NCBI GenBank assembly: GCA_016946835.1
Contig: JACVTC010000062.1
Coordinates: 307,001-371,000, forward strand
Source: Neocallimastix lanati (nom. inval.)
Lineage: Eukaryota; Neocallimastigomycota; Neocallimastigomycetes; Neocallimastigales; Neocallimastigaceae
Reading direction: 5' to 3'
DNA: 64,000 nt
Position numbers and translations under genes: made by a program. Below the pieces are notes generated by a model. It was not told where the DNA came from, made no database searches, and worked only from the letters and a program-made list of their open reading frames with translations. This document shows positions 47,145 through 57,371 of this stretch, one piece after another. The first letter of the stretch is position 1. The number at the start of each line of letters is the position of its first letter.

Positions 47145-49070
47145 ATGAATCAAGAGAATCATCAAGTTCTGCCCCGTAACAATCAAAAGATTGTTAACGA
47201 ACCACCGCTATTTTCTGGAATCAAGAAGGACTTTGATGGCTTCCTTACAAGAGCTGAAATAGCTATGGAAGCCAATCCACAAGGTTTCAATAACGACCAT
47301 ACAAAGGTCAGATTTATAATTTCTTATCTTGTCGGTGATCCCTTGATATGGGCCTCAAACTTGCGAAGAAATAATGATCCCCTGCTCAATGTTTATGAAG
47401 ATTTTATTCAAGAATTAAGAAATCAATTTGGAGAGCAGGACATGAGCACAGTTGTCGCAAACGGTAAATTATGCAGCATCCGACAACATAAATTTGGTCA
47501 TGTTAGTGAGTATATAAATGAATTTAATAAAATCAGCAGACATTCAGATTTTAACGATTCTGCTAAGATTTATATGTTTGTAAAAGGACTTCACTACAAG
47601 ATGAGGGAGCACCTTGCAGTGGTAAATCCAAATCCCAACAACTTAAGAAGACTTTTCACTGATGTCCTTAGTATCGAAAGCTTAACTAAGAGACATGAAA
47701 TAAATGAATTTTTCTATCATAATTATTACCATCGTAAGGAAATAAATAATAATAATCATGCGTCTACTAGTGATCCAATGGAAATAGATTTATACAGAAT
47801 TAAGAGAGGACAAACGAATACAAGTTACTTCCCTTCTAACCAGAAATTATATCAAGAAAACTCGAATTCAAGAGATGAAGAAAGAAGGAAAGGATTGTGC
47901 TATTATTGTAAAAAACCAGGTCATCGCCATTTTAACTGTCCAAATAAGAAGAAACCTGCCGGAGTCAAGATTATCAGTAAACAAGAAAACACCGCTACCA
48001 CACCCTCAAGTAGTTTAAGAAGAATTAGAAGAATCAACAGCCAAGAAGATATTGTCAAAGTTAGAAAAATCGTGGAAGAACAAAACTCACTTTTGACAAA
48101 GAAAAGTAATATCATTGATTTCTATATTAAAACAAACGATACAGAAGAAGTAAAAGCAAGAGTTCTGATCGATTCTGGTTCTGATCTTAATTTTATCCAT
48201 CCTGAATTCGCTAAAGCCTTTGGAATTAAAACAAAAGAAATCGAAGAACCTTTCCGTGTTACTGGTCTTGGATATGGTGTTTCATCAGTAAAAAAGGAAA
48301 CTGAGAAATGCGTTCTTCGTTTAAGGAACCACTTGGAAACGATTCAACTCTATGTTCTCAGGATTCCTGATGTTGATATTATCTTGGGTTTACCATGGAT
48401 CAATAAGCACTCCCCCTACAACTACCATGACGCAAAGAAGATTTCTTTCGGATCCGGTTTCTGTTCAAGACATTGTAACAATGGTAAAAGAAAAAGGAAA
48501 AACAAGAACAAGAAAAGGAACAAAGGAAAAGAACCTGCTACCAACCTAGAAGAAAACAAAGTTATTATTGAAGAATCAAGAAAAAGAAAACCTCTCTTTG
48601 ACTCTGATTCCGACTCTGACTCAGAAGAAGAAATTTCTATTCGTGGCCGCCGAACTCGTATTAGAACTTGTACTGAATTTATTAATAGTGATAGTGATAG
48701 TGATATTAATGATACTTTTATGTTAGATAATTTTAGTGATAGCATTAGTGATAGTGATAACTTTAGCGATAGTGATGATATTATTGTTATGAATTGTGAT
48801 AGTAAAATTAGTACTAATAGTTTAAGGATTTTAAAGAAAATTTGTGAATCTAGTAAATGTAAGAAATTAAATGTAATTGAAAAATGTAATGATGAAAATA
48901 ATAATTTAAATAAAGATGGTGAAAAGGTCGAAGTACCTGAAATCTATTTGATGTTTAAAGAAGTGTTTAATGAAAATAATTGTAATGTGTTACCTCCGCA
49001 TCGTAATTATGATTGTGAAATTAAATTAAAAGATAATTGTAGTCTATTTTATGGTCCTTGTACCCTTTAA
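47145..49070 (+). CDS. Outer element Gag-protease
   Basis: The frame is open from 47091, where the codon is TTG in CAAATTGGAGGG, probably a former ATG; the first real ATG is 47145. The capsid-like region spans roughly residues 20-200. A complete CCHC zinc knuckle CYYCKKPGHRHFNC lies near 47898. The aspartic protease box LIDSGSDLNFIHPEFA is near 48165-48215, with the second loop DVDIILGLPWI near 48370-48405. A Lys/Arg-rich stretch and an unusual acidic Ser/Asp tract (about 48600-48790) separate protease from RT. The frame closes at 49068-49070, where one missing T shifts reading from LFYGP to the RT frame. Encodes the particle protein and its processing enzyme. Confidence 0.85.
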   Translation: MNQENHQVLPRNNQKIVNEPPLFSGIKKDFDGFLTRAEIAMEANPQGFNNDHTKVRFIISYLVGDPLIWASNLRRNNDPLLNVYEDFIQELRNQFGEQDMSTVVANGKLCSIRQHKFGHVSEYINEFNKISRHSDFNDSAKIYMFVKGLHYKMREHLAVVNPNPNNLRRLFTDVLSIESLTKRHEINEFFYHNYYHRKEINNNNHASTSDPMEIDLYRIKRGQTNTSYFPSNQKLYQENSNSRDEERRKGLCYYCKKPGHRHFNCPNKKKPAGVKIISKQENTATTPSSSLRRIRRINSQEDIVKVRKIVEEQNSLLTKKSNIIDFYIKTNDTEEVKARVLIDSGSDLNFIHPEFAKAFGIKTKEIEEPFRVTGLGYGVSSVKKETEKCVLRLRNHLETIQLYVLRIPDVDIILGLPWINKHSPYNYHDAKKISFGSGFCSRHCNNGKRKRKNKNKKRNKGKEPATNLEENKVIIEESRKRKPLFDSDSDSDSEEEISIRGRRTRIRTCTEFINSDSDSDINDTFMLDNFSDSISDSDNFSDSDDIIVMNCDSKISTNSLRILKKICESSKCKKLNVIEKCNDENNNLNKDGEKVEVPEIYLMFKEVFNENNCNVLPPHRNYDCEIKLKDNCSLFYGPCTL

Positions 49071-51220
49071 CTGAAACGGAGAGAGAAGAATTAAAGAAAT
49101 ATTTAGAAGAAAATTTAAAAAAGGGTTTTATTAGGAAATCTTCTTCTCCTGCTGGTGCACCTATTTTATTTGTTAGAAAAAAGGATGGTACCTATAGACT
49201 AGTTATTGATTATAGAAAATTGAACGAAATGACCATCCGTAACTCTTATCCACTTCCTTTAATTAGTGAATTGTTGGATAGAGTTAAAGGTGCTAAATAT
49301 TTTACTAAGTTAGATTTAAAATCTGCTTATAACTTAGTAAGAATTAAAGAAGGTGACGAGTACAAAACTGCCTTTCGTACAAGATACGGGCACTTTGAAT
49401 ATCTCGTTATGCCTTTTGGGCTTAAGAATGCCCCTGCTACATTCCAACATTTTATAAATGATGTTCTCAGTGATTACTTAGATGATTTTGTAATCTCTTA
49501 CATTGATGACATTTTAATTTATTCTAATACTTTGGAAGAACATCATGTACATGTTAAGAAAGTTTTAAGAAAATTGTTAGAGAATCATTTAGTTGTTAAA
49601 TTAGAAAAGTGTGAATTTGATGTAACTGAAACTACCTTTCTTGGTTATGTTTTATCAAGAGATGGAATTAAAATGGATAAAGAAAAAGTTAAAGCAATTT
49701 TAGATTGGCCTGTTCCAACAAACGTTAAAGAAATTCAATCGTTTATTGGACTTTGTAATTATTACAGAATTTTTATTAAAGACTTTGCGAAAATTGCAAA
49801 TCCTCTCCACAAATTAACTAGAAAAAATGTTCCTTTTAATTGGAGTTCTGAACAACAAAAAGCGTTTGATACTTTAAAAGAATTATTTACTTCTGCTCCT
49901 ATTTTGAAACATCCTGATAGCAACAAACAATTCATTGTTGAAACTGATGCTAGTAATTTTGCTGTTGGTGCAATTCTTTCTCAGGAATTTGATGGGCATT
50001 TGCATCCAATTGCTTTTATTTCTACTAGCTTAACTAAATCCCAAAGAAATTACCCTATCTATGACAAAGAACTTCTTGCTATTAAAGTTGCATTGGAAGG
50101 ATGGAGACATTACTTAGAAGGAGCTCGCCATCAGTTTATTATTTATACTGATCATAAGAATTTAACTTTCCCTCGAAAACCTGAACTTCTTTCCCAACGC
50201 CAAATTCGTTGGTATGAATTCTTATCTAGATTTGATTTTAAACTAATTTACAGAGCTGGTAAAAAGTCAGGTAAACCAGATATTTTATCAAGACGTAGTG
50301 ATCATTTATTTGCTAGTGTTCGTCCTATTTCATGCGTTATTAATTCATGTAGTTTTAAGAATGATTCTTTAATCTCCTCTATTCTTGATTCTCTAGCTTA
50401 TGATGAATTCTATTGCAAAATAACTGAATTTCTTAAAAATGATAAATCAAAAGATCCCCCTTTTAGTAAAATCGATAAATTTTCTCTTGACAAAAATGGT
50501 TATTTACTTTTTGAAAATTTAATTTATGTTCCCAATAAAATTAGAATAAGAGTTTTAGAACTCCATCATGACTCTATTTCTGCTGGTCATTTTGGAATTA
50601 ATAAAACTATTGAACTTATTTCTCGTAATTTCTGGTGGCCTAAATTACAAAAAGATGTTAAAATGTTTATTAAATCTTGTGAAATTTGTTCAAAATCCAA
50701 AATCCCAAGACATAAGCCATATGGTTTACTTTCTCCACTTTCTACACCAAATAGAGCCTGGTCTGCTATCTCTATGGATTTTATTGTTGAACTTCCGAAA
50801 TCCAAAGATATGACCACTATAATGGTTGTTGTGGATCGCTTAACTAAAATGGCTCATTTTATACCTTTTAGATGTCTTCCTACTGCCTCTATTGCTGCTG
50901 ATTCTTTCATTGCTAATATTTTTAAACTTCATGGTTTCCCCGATTCTATTATTTCTGATCGTGGTTCTCAGTTTACCTCTGATTTTTGGAATCGTCTTTG
51001 CTCTCTTTTAAATATTAAGCATTCTTTTTCTACTGCTTATCACCCGCAGACCGATGGTCAAACGGAGAGGGTGAACTCGATATTGGAACAATATCTTCGT
51101 TGTTTCATCAATGAAAAGCAAAATAACTGGCTTGATTTATTACCTTTTGCAGAATTTTCCTATAATAATACTTTACAACAGTCAATAAATCAATCACCAT
51201 TTTTTGCAAATTATGGTTTT
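49058..51220 (+). pseudogene. Outer element reverse transcriptase-RNase H-integrase, interrupted
   Basis: The reading frame (-1 relative to gag) opens with YPLTETEREELKKYL. RT boxes: RLVIDYRKLNEMT, FTKLDLKSAYN, LVMPFGLKNAPATFQ and the catalytic YIDD at about residue 148. RNase H: ETDASNFAVGAIL, YDKELLAIK, TDHKNL. Integrase: zinc-binding HHDSISAGH ... CEIC, and the catalytic triad D574 (MDFIVELP), D634 (SDRGSQFTS), E670 (QTERVN), a D-x35-E spacing. All catalytic residues are present. Coding stops at 51220, in NYGF, where the inner element is inserted; the LTR adds a few spurious codons to 51283. The rest of integrase resumes at 58008. Confidence 0.85.
51216..51220 (+). repeat. Target-site duplication of inner element (left), GTTTT
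   Basis: The same five bases follow the right LTR at 58008-58012. Removing the insert and one copy restores a continuous codon series in the outer integrase. Confidence 0.9.
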
Positions 51221-51604
51221 TATAACAGAATCAATAATTACAATTATTTTATTATTTTAATATTTAGTATTATTTTTCAATAAAGTTTTAAAACAAATAA
51301 TTAAATTTAAAAAATATTATTTCTGGTATAGTTGTTAGTAACTAATACCATGAATCGAACTACTTAGGGTTCGATTCACATTTATTATTATTTTATAGTT
51401 TTATTCTAAAAAATATCTAGAAGATTCTTTATAGTTCAAGAAATTACTAGAATTTCTTGATAATTCTTGTGTTTAATTAATTAAAATTTATTCTATTAAA
51501 TTCTTAATTCTATTGTTTTCTATTTTTTCTAAATTTTTCGATTTTTAAGAACTTTTTAGAAACTTTTATTTTTATTTTTTAATAACTTTAACTTTTGAAA
51601 AAAA

Positions 51605-51612
51605 TATAAATA
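51605..51612 (+). promoter_or_regulatory. TATA box of inner LTR
   Basis: TATAAATA, 44 nt before the predicted RNA start at 51649, matching the arrangement in the outer LTR. Confidence 0.6.
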
Positions 51613-51648
51613 TGAGTAAAATTCTTATTAACAAATATTCTTTTCTTT

Positions 51649-51659
51649 GTGTTTTTTAT
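51649..51659 (+). promoter_or_regulatory. Predicted 5' end of inner element RNA (self-primer 11-mer)
   Basis: GTGTTTTTTAT, exactly complementary to 51857-51867. It lies downstream of the TATA box as a transcription start should. Confidence 0.65.
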
Positions 51660-51856
51660 TTTAATTTTGTTTAGTTAATAAAACTTAATTTTTTAATAAA
51701 ACTTTTTTTAATATTAATACTATATCAACCCTTGCGGCTTATAGTATTATAATAAATATAATTAATAAAATAATTAAAAAAAAAATAAATAAAAAATAAA
51801 ATAATTTTTGTTTTTTTTTTTGAGTGTTATTATATTTATTATAATATTTTGTTATA

Positions 51857-51867
51857 ATAAAAAACAC
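51857..51867 (+). other. Self-priming primer-binding site of inner element
   Basis: ATAAAAAACAC begins at the first base after the LTR and pairs perfectly for 11 nt with 51649-51659. No tRNA-complementary TGG motif adjoins the LTR. Confidence 0.65.
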
Positions 51868-52913
51868 CCAAGATTTAGACGCCGTGCCTTGACATATCTA
51901 CCCTTTTGTTTGGTTTGAAGCTTTCTTTTGGAATTAGTGTCTACTGCCTTTTTGTTTTCTTTTTGGACTTTATTTTTTGAATCTCTCGGATTTTCTGTTT
52001 CCTTTGTTTTTGGTTTCTGTTTGGCTACTTATCTTATTGGCTTCAGGTTTCCACTTTTGGTTAGATTCTTTCTGTTTGCCTTGGATTTCTTATTTTTGGA
52101 CTTGGTTTTTGTTTCCATTGGTTTCGGGTTTCTGATTCTTGGTTTCTACTTTTGGACAAAGTCTCTTCTTCTCTTAGTCTCTGATATCTTCTTTGGGTTC
52201 AGCCTTGCTTCTTGAATCTACTTTTTTTTTCTTTAAAAAATAAAATTCTCGGTTTTTGGTATTAATAGCAAACTCACAATAATACCAAAATCTATCTAGG
52301 CGAAAAAAAAAATTTTTGATATAAAAAAAAAAAAAAAAAAAAAAAAAATTCTTTAAGAAGTTCTACAGTTCTTGAGACTTTTTAAAGAATATTACAGGTA
52401 AATATAATATTTAAATATACTAGGAGCGATTAGAGCTCATAAACAGAGTTTCGGCGGTTAGTAACTAGTTTCAGTAGGTTAGAAACTATAGCCGTTAATT
52501 ATTCGAATATAAACGGGCTTCAAAACCCTAGGGCGTGAAGAGCGTGTGGATTAAACGAAAGCCACATCCTACCAACCAACTTCAACAGTTCGGTGGTTGC
52601 TCTATTCGAATAAGCTCTGGCGAATAAGGAACTATAGTCACCGAAGGCTATAGGTTGGTCGTGAAGGTAAAGCGACTTTAAAATATATAGTTTATAATTT
52701 TTTATTTTGAGGTCTAGTATATACCTCTAGTTAGTAACTCTTGCCGGTTTTTTATTTTGTTGTAAGGCATAAAAGAGTGAAATTTAGTCTAGTTATTATA
52801 TTTACCAAATTAAATTTAAAAAAAAAAAAAAAATTTAAATCAGCAATTAAATTAAAAGCCTAGAAAAATAATAATTTATAATTCTTTATCATTACAATTT
52901 TCATTCGGGAGAA

Positions 52914-52950
<37 letters not shown>

Positions 52951-53032
52951 ATAATAATAATAATAGTGATAATATTAAATAAATCTTCCTATTGCAATTC
53001 TTAAACTTGTTTATAATTTAATAATTCTTTCA
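51868..53032 (+). other. Leader region of inner element
   Basis: About 1.2 kb before the gag ATG. The first ~350 bases are T/G/C-rich and read as a 95-codon hydrophobic ORF starting with TTG; I do not believe it is a gene. From 52380 to 52700 the DNA is markedly less AT-rich with several self-complementary stretches (for example CTATAGTCACCGAAGGCTATAG). That part is a candidate structured RNA for packaging or translation. Two A-runs lie at 52324-52347 and 52918-52948. Confidence 0.5.
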
Positions 53033-56000
53033 ATGTCTTCTTCATCAAACGATTTTCATTTTAATGGCGATTCAGCTAAGCTCAAGGGATTTTTAGCTTA
53101 TGTTGGGTTAGCCATTGCACTTCGTCCTGAATATTTCACCAATGATCCGTTAAAAGTAGCTTATACCATCACTTTGTTAAGAGATGAAGCTATGGATTGG
53201 GCTGCAGACTTGATGAATGAAAATAACCCAGTCCTTGACGATTTTAACGCTTTCATTGAACTTATGAAGGATAGATTCAGTGACGTAGATGCAGTTTTTA
53301 ATTGTAATCAAGCTCTTATGCATATTAAGCAAAAAGCATATGGTAAAGTCACTGATTACAATAATGAATTCCGTAGGCTTTCGGAAAAAACGGACTGGAA
53401 TGAATTTGCCTTAATGGATGTTTATATTGAAGGATTGCTACCAAGACTTCAAGAAAGAGTAATTAGTTTGTTCCCTCCTCCTGCCAAATTAAGTGAACTA
53501 ATGCGAATTACCAATCGTATAGATCATCAAATGACTCGATTTGCAACGATCAACAATTACAATTCTAGAAATAACAGTAATAATAATAATAATTCTCGTA
53601 ATAATAGGAAGTATTATAGATTTAACTCAAGTAATAATAGAAACGCCAATTCTGATTCTTTTTTCAAATCAAATAATGATTCAAATTACTCTCATTTATC
53701 CCCTGAAGAAAGAGCAAGAAGAATTAAAGAAGGGCTTTGTCTATATTATGGACAATCAGGCCATAAGTTAATAAATTGTCCAAAGCGAGCAAATAAACCT
53801 GGCTCCTCCCATATGGCTAGATCTAATTCTTCTAAGAAATTTAATAAAGATTGTATTATTAAGTGTTCCTTTAACTACAAAAATAAATGGATTAAAGCTA
53901 AGGCTCTTATAGATTCCGGCTCCGACTTGAATCTTATGGATAGTAATTTTGCTAAAATTAATAATTTTAAGCTTGTACATGATAATTTAGAAGCTGATAA
54001 CATTACTGGTATTGGTGGTGGCAAAGACGTTGTTGGTAAAACTATACCAATATTATTTAAAGTTAGTAACTTTCAGGTCTTAACAGAATTTTTTGTTATT
54101 GATTTGAACGACAAATTTGAGTGCTTAATTGGTTCTAGATTTCTTAAAGAAAATAAATCATCAATTGATTTCAACAATAATATTTTAAGCTTTTGCAATA
54201 GTAATAACAATGCGTCAGATTCTTCCTTTGTTGAATCAGTACCTTCGACCTCGGTTAACTCTACTTCACTTTCTCTTACTTCTAATACTTCCGACTCTAT
54301 CTCTTCGAAACCAGCCTATTCCAGTTCATGCACCCCTAATAATTCTTTGTTTGATAATTCTTCTATTTCTCCTTCCGTGTTGAAGAATTCAATTGCCTCT
54401 TCCCCAAACATGGATACTCCAAATAAAACACTTCCCGCCATTTATCTAGAATTCTCTGATGTATTTAGTGAAGAAGAAGCTAAAATATTACCTCCTCATT
54501 CTAGTTTTGATTGTGCTATTGACCTTAAACCTAATACTAAGTTATATTATAGTGCAATTTATCCCCTTACAATTCCCGAAGAAATAGCTTTAGAAAAAAT
54601 TATTAAAGACTATTTAAAATACGGTTTTATTGTTAGGTCAAAATCTGAAGCTGGTCATCCAATTTTATTTGCTCCAAAAGATAATGGTGAGTTACGTATG
54701 TGTATTGATCTTAGGAAACTTAATGAAATCACCATTAGAGATAGTTATCCTATGCCTTTAACAACTGTTATTTTTAATAAAGCTCCTGGTCATAAGTATT
54801 ACTCAAAGCTTGATTTAAAATCTGCTTACTTCCAAATTCGTATCAGGTCTGGAGATGAATACAAAACAGCTTTTGTATGTAGCTTAGGACACTTTGAATT
54901 TAGAGTTATGCCTTTCGGTTTCAAGAATGCACCTGCCTGTTTTCAAAGAATGATTGATACTGCATTAAGTGACTATTTAGGTAAATTTTGTTATGCCTAT
55001 ATTGATGATATTATCATTTTTTCTGATGATCTTTCTGAACATCATTTACACGTTAAAAAAGTACTATTACAACTTAGGAAATTTCATTTACATGTTAACC
55101 TTGAAAAATGTGAGTTTGATAAGTTCGAAGTTAAATTTTTAGGATATTATGTATCTTCAGATGGTCTTAAGATGGATATTAAGAAAGTCTCAGCTATTTT
55201 AGATTGGCCTGCTCCAACTACAGTTAAAGAAGTTCAATCGTTTCTTGGCCTAGCCAATTTCTACAGACGCTTTATAAAAAATTTTGCTAAAATTGCTTAT
55301 CCTCTTAATAAACTTACAAGAAAAAATGTTCCTTTTGTTTGGTCAAAAGATGCTAATGACTCCTTTGAACTTCTTAAACGCTCTTTTACTTCTGCTCCCA
55401 TCCTTATTCCTGCTGATCCTAATTCTCAATTTTTTGTTGAAACGGATGCAAGTAATTTTGCGCTTGGATGTATTTTATCCCAAGTTAGCTCTAAAGATAA
55501 TAAGCTTCATCCAATTGCTTTCTATTCTAGAGCTTTTACCTCTGCTGAATGCAATTATCCAATTTATGATAAAGAGTTACTTGCTATTAAGACTGCTTTT
55601 GAAACTTGGAGGTACTATTTAGAAGGTGCTAAGAATACTATTAAAGTTCTTACTGATCATAGAAATCTACTCTACTTTAAGAAACCAGAACAGCTTTCAC
55701 AACGTTTAATTAGATGGTCAATGTTCTTTACTCGATTTGACTTTCAAATTGAGTATCGTCCAGGTTCTCGCGGTGGTAAGCCAGATGCTTTATCTCGCCG
55801 TCCTGATTATGATAATCATGAACCTGCTAAACCTTACCAAGTACTTAAACCGGAAAATTTTTGTTTTACTTCAAGTATCTCTATTGAATCAAATCTACAA
55901 GATGAAATTAAAAAGTGTTACTCCAAGGATCCTTTCTTTAATAATGTTAAGATATATTTTGAAAAGCCTTCTGCTAATGAGAAACCCATTGCTTCGGTTG

Positions 56001-57361
56001 ATCTCCTTTCGTTCTCCAATGGTATTCTTTTATATGACAATCTTATTTATATTCCTGAATGCCTTAGATTTAAAATTCTTTGTTCTTGTCATGATTCTCC
56101 TACTGCTGGCCACTTTGGCATAAATAAAACCTCTGACTTAGTTTCTAGAAATTATCGGTGGCCTGGTATGCATAAGGATATTAAAAAATATATTCGTACT
56201 TGTAATGTGTGCTGCGCTTCAAAAGCTCCTCGTCATAAACCTTACGGTTTACTTAAATCTTTACCCATTGGCAATAATCCTTGGGAATCAATTTCAATGG
56301 ATTTTATAACAGATCTTCCCTCTTCCAATGGTATGTCTTGTATTCTTGTCGTAGTTGATCGCTTTACGAAGATGGCTCATTTTGTTCCCTTTAAATCAGT
56401 TCCCTCTGCTGAGGACTGTGCTGAACAATTTCTTAATTCTATTTTCAAACTTCATGGTCTGCCAAAGGATATTGTGTCGGATAGAGGTACTCAGTTTACT
56501 TCTAAATTTTGGAATAGATTATTTAATTTACTTCATGTTGATCTTTGTTTATCATCTGCTCATCATCAGCAAACTAATGGTCAAACGGAGAGGGTAAACG
56601 CAATACTTGAACAATACTTAAGATGTTATGTTAATTATCAACAAAATAATTGGATAGAATATTTATCTCTTGCAGAATTTGCTTACAATAACACAATACA
56701 AGAATCTGCAAATGCTACTCCTTTCTTTCTTAATTATGGGTTCAATCCTAAATTTGATCCTTCTACTCCAGATGTTTCTATTGTCCCTCGTGCTGAAATT
56801 ATTGCTAAAGACTTAAAAGAATTAAGAAATGTACTTAAAGAAAATCTTCAAAGTGCAGTTAATTTTCAAAAAAAATATTATGATGATAAACATATGTCTC
56901 CGCCTGAGTTTAAAGTTGGCTCAAAAGTTTGGCTGTTAAGGAATGATTTAATAAATAATAAAAAAGGTAAACTTGCTCCTAAGAAATCTGGTCCATTTAC
57001 TATTTTAAAGAAAATTTCAGATGTAAGTTATAAATTAAAGTTACCAAACTCTTTTAGGGTCTTTCCAGTTTTCCACGTTTCACTTCTTGAGCCAGCCTAT
57101 GAAAATGAATTTACAGAAAGAAATATCCCAACTCCAAAACCTATTATACTTAATGGAGAAAAAGAATATGAAGTTGAATCTATTCTTGATTCAAAGAAAT
57201 TTCATAACAAAATTAAATATTTAATTCATTGGAAAGGTTATGATGATTCTGAAAACTCATGGGAACCTTTTGAGAATCTTCATTGCAATAAACTTCTTGC
57301 CGAATTCCACAAGAAGTTTCCAAATAAACCAAAACCTAAGACGTCTGGAATCCGTCTCTAA
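53033..57361 (+). CDS. Inner element Gag-Pol polyprotein with chromodomain
   Basis: 1442 residues, one uninterrupted frame from ATG 53033. Order: capsid-like region (residues ~15-180); Asn/Arg-rich stretch; zinc knuckle C236-x2-Y239-x4-H244-x4-C249, in which the second Cys is Tyr; protease box LIDSGSDLN with D294; Ser-rich linker (~400-460); RT with LDLKSAYFQIR, VMPFGFKNAPACFQ and YIDD at 656-659; RNase H with ETDASNFALGCIL and TDHRNL; integrase with H1020, CNVC, and D1090, D1150, E1186 (D-x35-E); chromodomain at about 1375-1430 (YEVESILDSKK, KYLIHWKGYDDSENSWEP). The chromodomain is expected to steer integration to marked chromatin. Gag and Pol share one frame, as in Tf1. The stop TAA directly abuts the polypurine tract. 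Confidence 0.95.
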   Translation: MSSSSNDFHFNGDSAKLKGFLAYVGLAIALRPEYFTNDPLKVAYTITLLRDEAMDWAADLMNENNPVLDDFNAFIELMKDRFSDVDAVFNCNQALMHIKQKAYGKVTDYNNEFRRLSEKTDWNEFALMDVYIEGLLPRLQERVISLFPPPAKLSELMRITNRIDHQMTRFATINNYNSRNNSNNNNNSRNNRKYYRFNSSNNRNANSDSFFKSNNDSNYSHLSPEERARRIKEGLCLYYGQSGHKLINCPKRANKPGSSHMARSNSSKKFNKDCIIKCSFNYKNKWIKAKALIDSGSDLNLMDSNFAKINNFKLVHDNLEADNITGIGGGKDVVGKTIPILFKVSNFQVLTEFFVIDLNDKFECLIGSRFLKENKSSIDFNNNILSFCNSNNNASDSSFVESVPSTSVNSTSLSLTSNTSDSISSKPAYSSSCTPNNSLFDNSSISPSVLKNSIASSPNMDTPNKTLPAIYLEFSDVFSEEEAKILPPHSSFDCAIDLKPNTKLYYSAIYPLTIPEEIALEKIIKDYLKYGFIVRSKSEAGHPILFAPKDNGELRMCIDLRKLNEITIRDSYPMPLTTVIFNKAPGHKYYSKLDLKSAYFQIRIRSGDEYKTAFVCSLGHFEFRVMPFGFKNAPACFQRMIDTALSDYLGKFCYAYIDDIIIFSDDLSEHHLHVKKVLLQLRKFHLHVNLEKCEFDKFEVKFLGYYVSSDGLKMDIKKVSAILDWPAPTTVKEVQSFLGLANFYRRFIKNFAKIAYPLNKLTRKNVPFVWSKDANDSFELLKRSFTSAPILIPADPNSQFFVETDASNFALGCILSQVSSKDNKLHPIAFYSRAFTSAECNYPIYDKELLAIKTAFETWRYYLEGAKNTIKVLTDHRNLLYFKKPEQLSQRLIRWSMFFTRFDFQIEYRPGSRGGKPDALSRRPDYDNHEPAKPYQVLKPENFCFTSSISIESNLQDEIKKCYSKDPFFNNVKIYFEKPSANEKPIASVDLLSFSNGILLYDNLIYIPECLRFKILCSCHDSPTAGHFGINKTSDLVSRNYRWPGMHKDIKKYIRTCNVCCASKAPRHKPYGLLKSLPIGNNPWESISMDFITDLPSSNGMSCILVVVDRFTKMAHFVPFKSVPSAEDCAEQFLNSIFKLHGLPKDIVSDRGTQFTSKFWNRLFNLLHVDLCLSSAHHQQTNGQTERVNAILEQYLRCYVNYQQNNWIEYLSLAEFAYNNTIQESANATPFFLNYGFNPKFDPSTPDVSIVPRAEIIAKDLKELRNVLKENLQSAVNFQKKYYDDKHMSPPEFKVGSKVWLLRNDLINNKKGKLAPKKSGPFTILKKISDVSYKLKLPNSFRVFPVFHVSLLEPAYENEFTERNIPTPKPIILNGEKEYEVESILDSKKFHNKIKYLIHWKGYDDSENSWEPFENLHCNKLLAEFHKKFPNKPKPKTSGIRL

Positions 57362-57371
57362 GGGAGAGAGT
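57362..57371 (+). other. Polypurine tract of inner element
   Basis: GGGAGAGAGT immediately before the 3' LTR and immediately after the gag-pol stop codon. It should prime plus-strand DNA synthesis. Confidence 0.75.

Larger units (their letters stand above)
51221..51856 (+). repeat. 5' LTR of inner element
   Basis: 636 bp. Predicted U3 51221-51648, R-U5 51649-51856. It contains TATAAATA at 51605-51612. Confidence 0.95.

Noticed and set aside
47921-48745. Minus-strand ORFs over the outer gag-protease gene
   Set aside because: Shadows of the sense gene; no domain or context supports them.
49050-49075. Programmed -1 frameshift between Gag-protease and RT of the outer element
   Set aside because: No slippery heptamer, unusual position in the RT N-terminus, and the related inner element has a single frame. 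Kept only as a minor alternative.
51928-52215. 95-codon hydrophobic ORF in the inner element leader
   Set aside because: It starts with TTG, comes from a T/G-rich stretch and lacks a counterpart in the outer element; membrane-protein look is a compositional effect.
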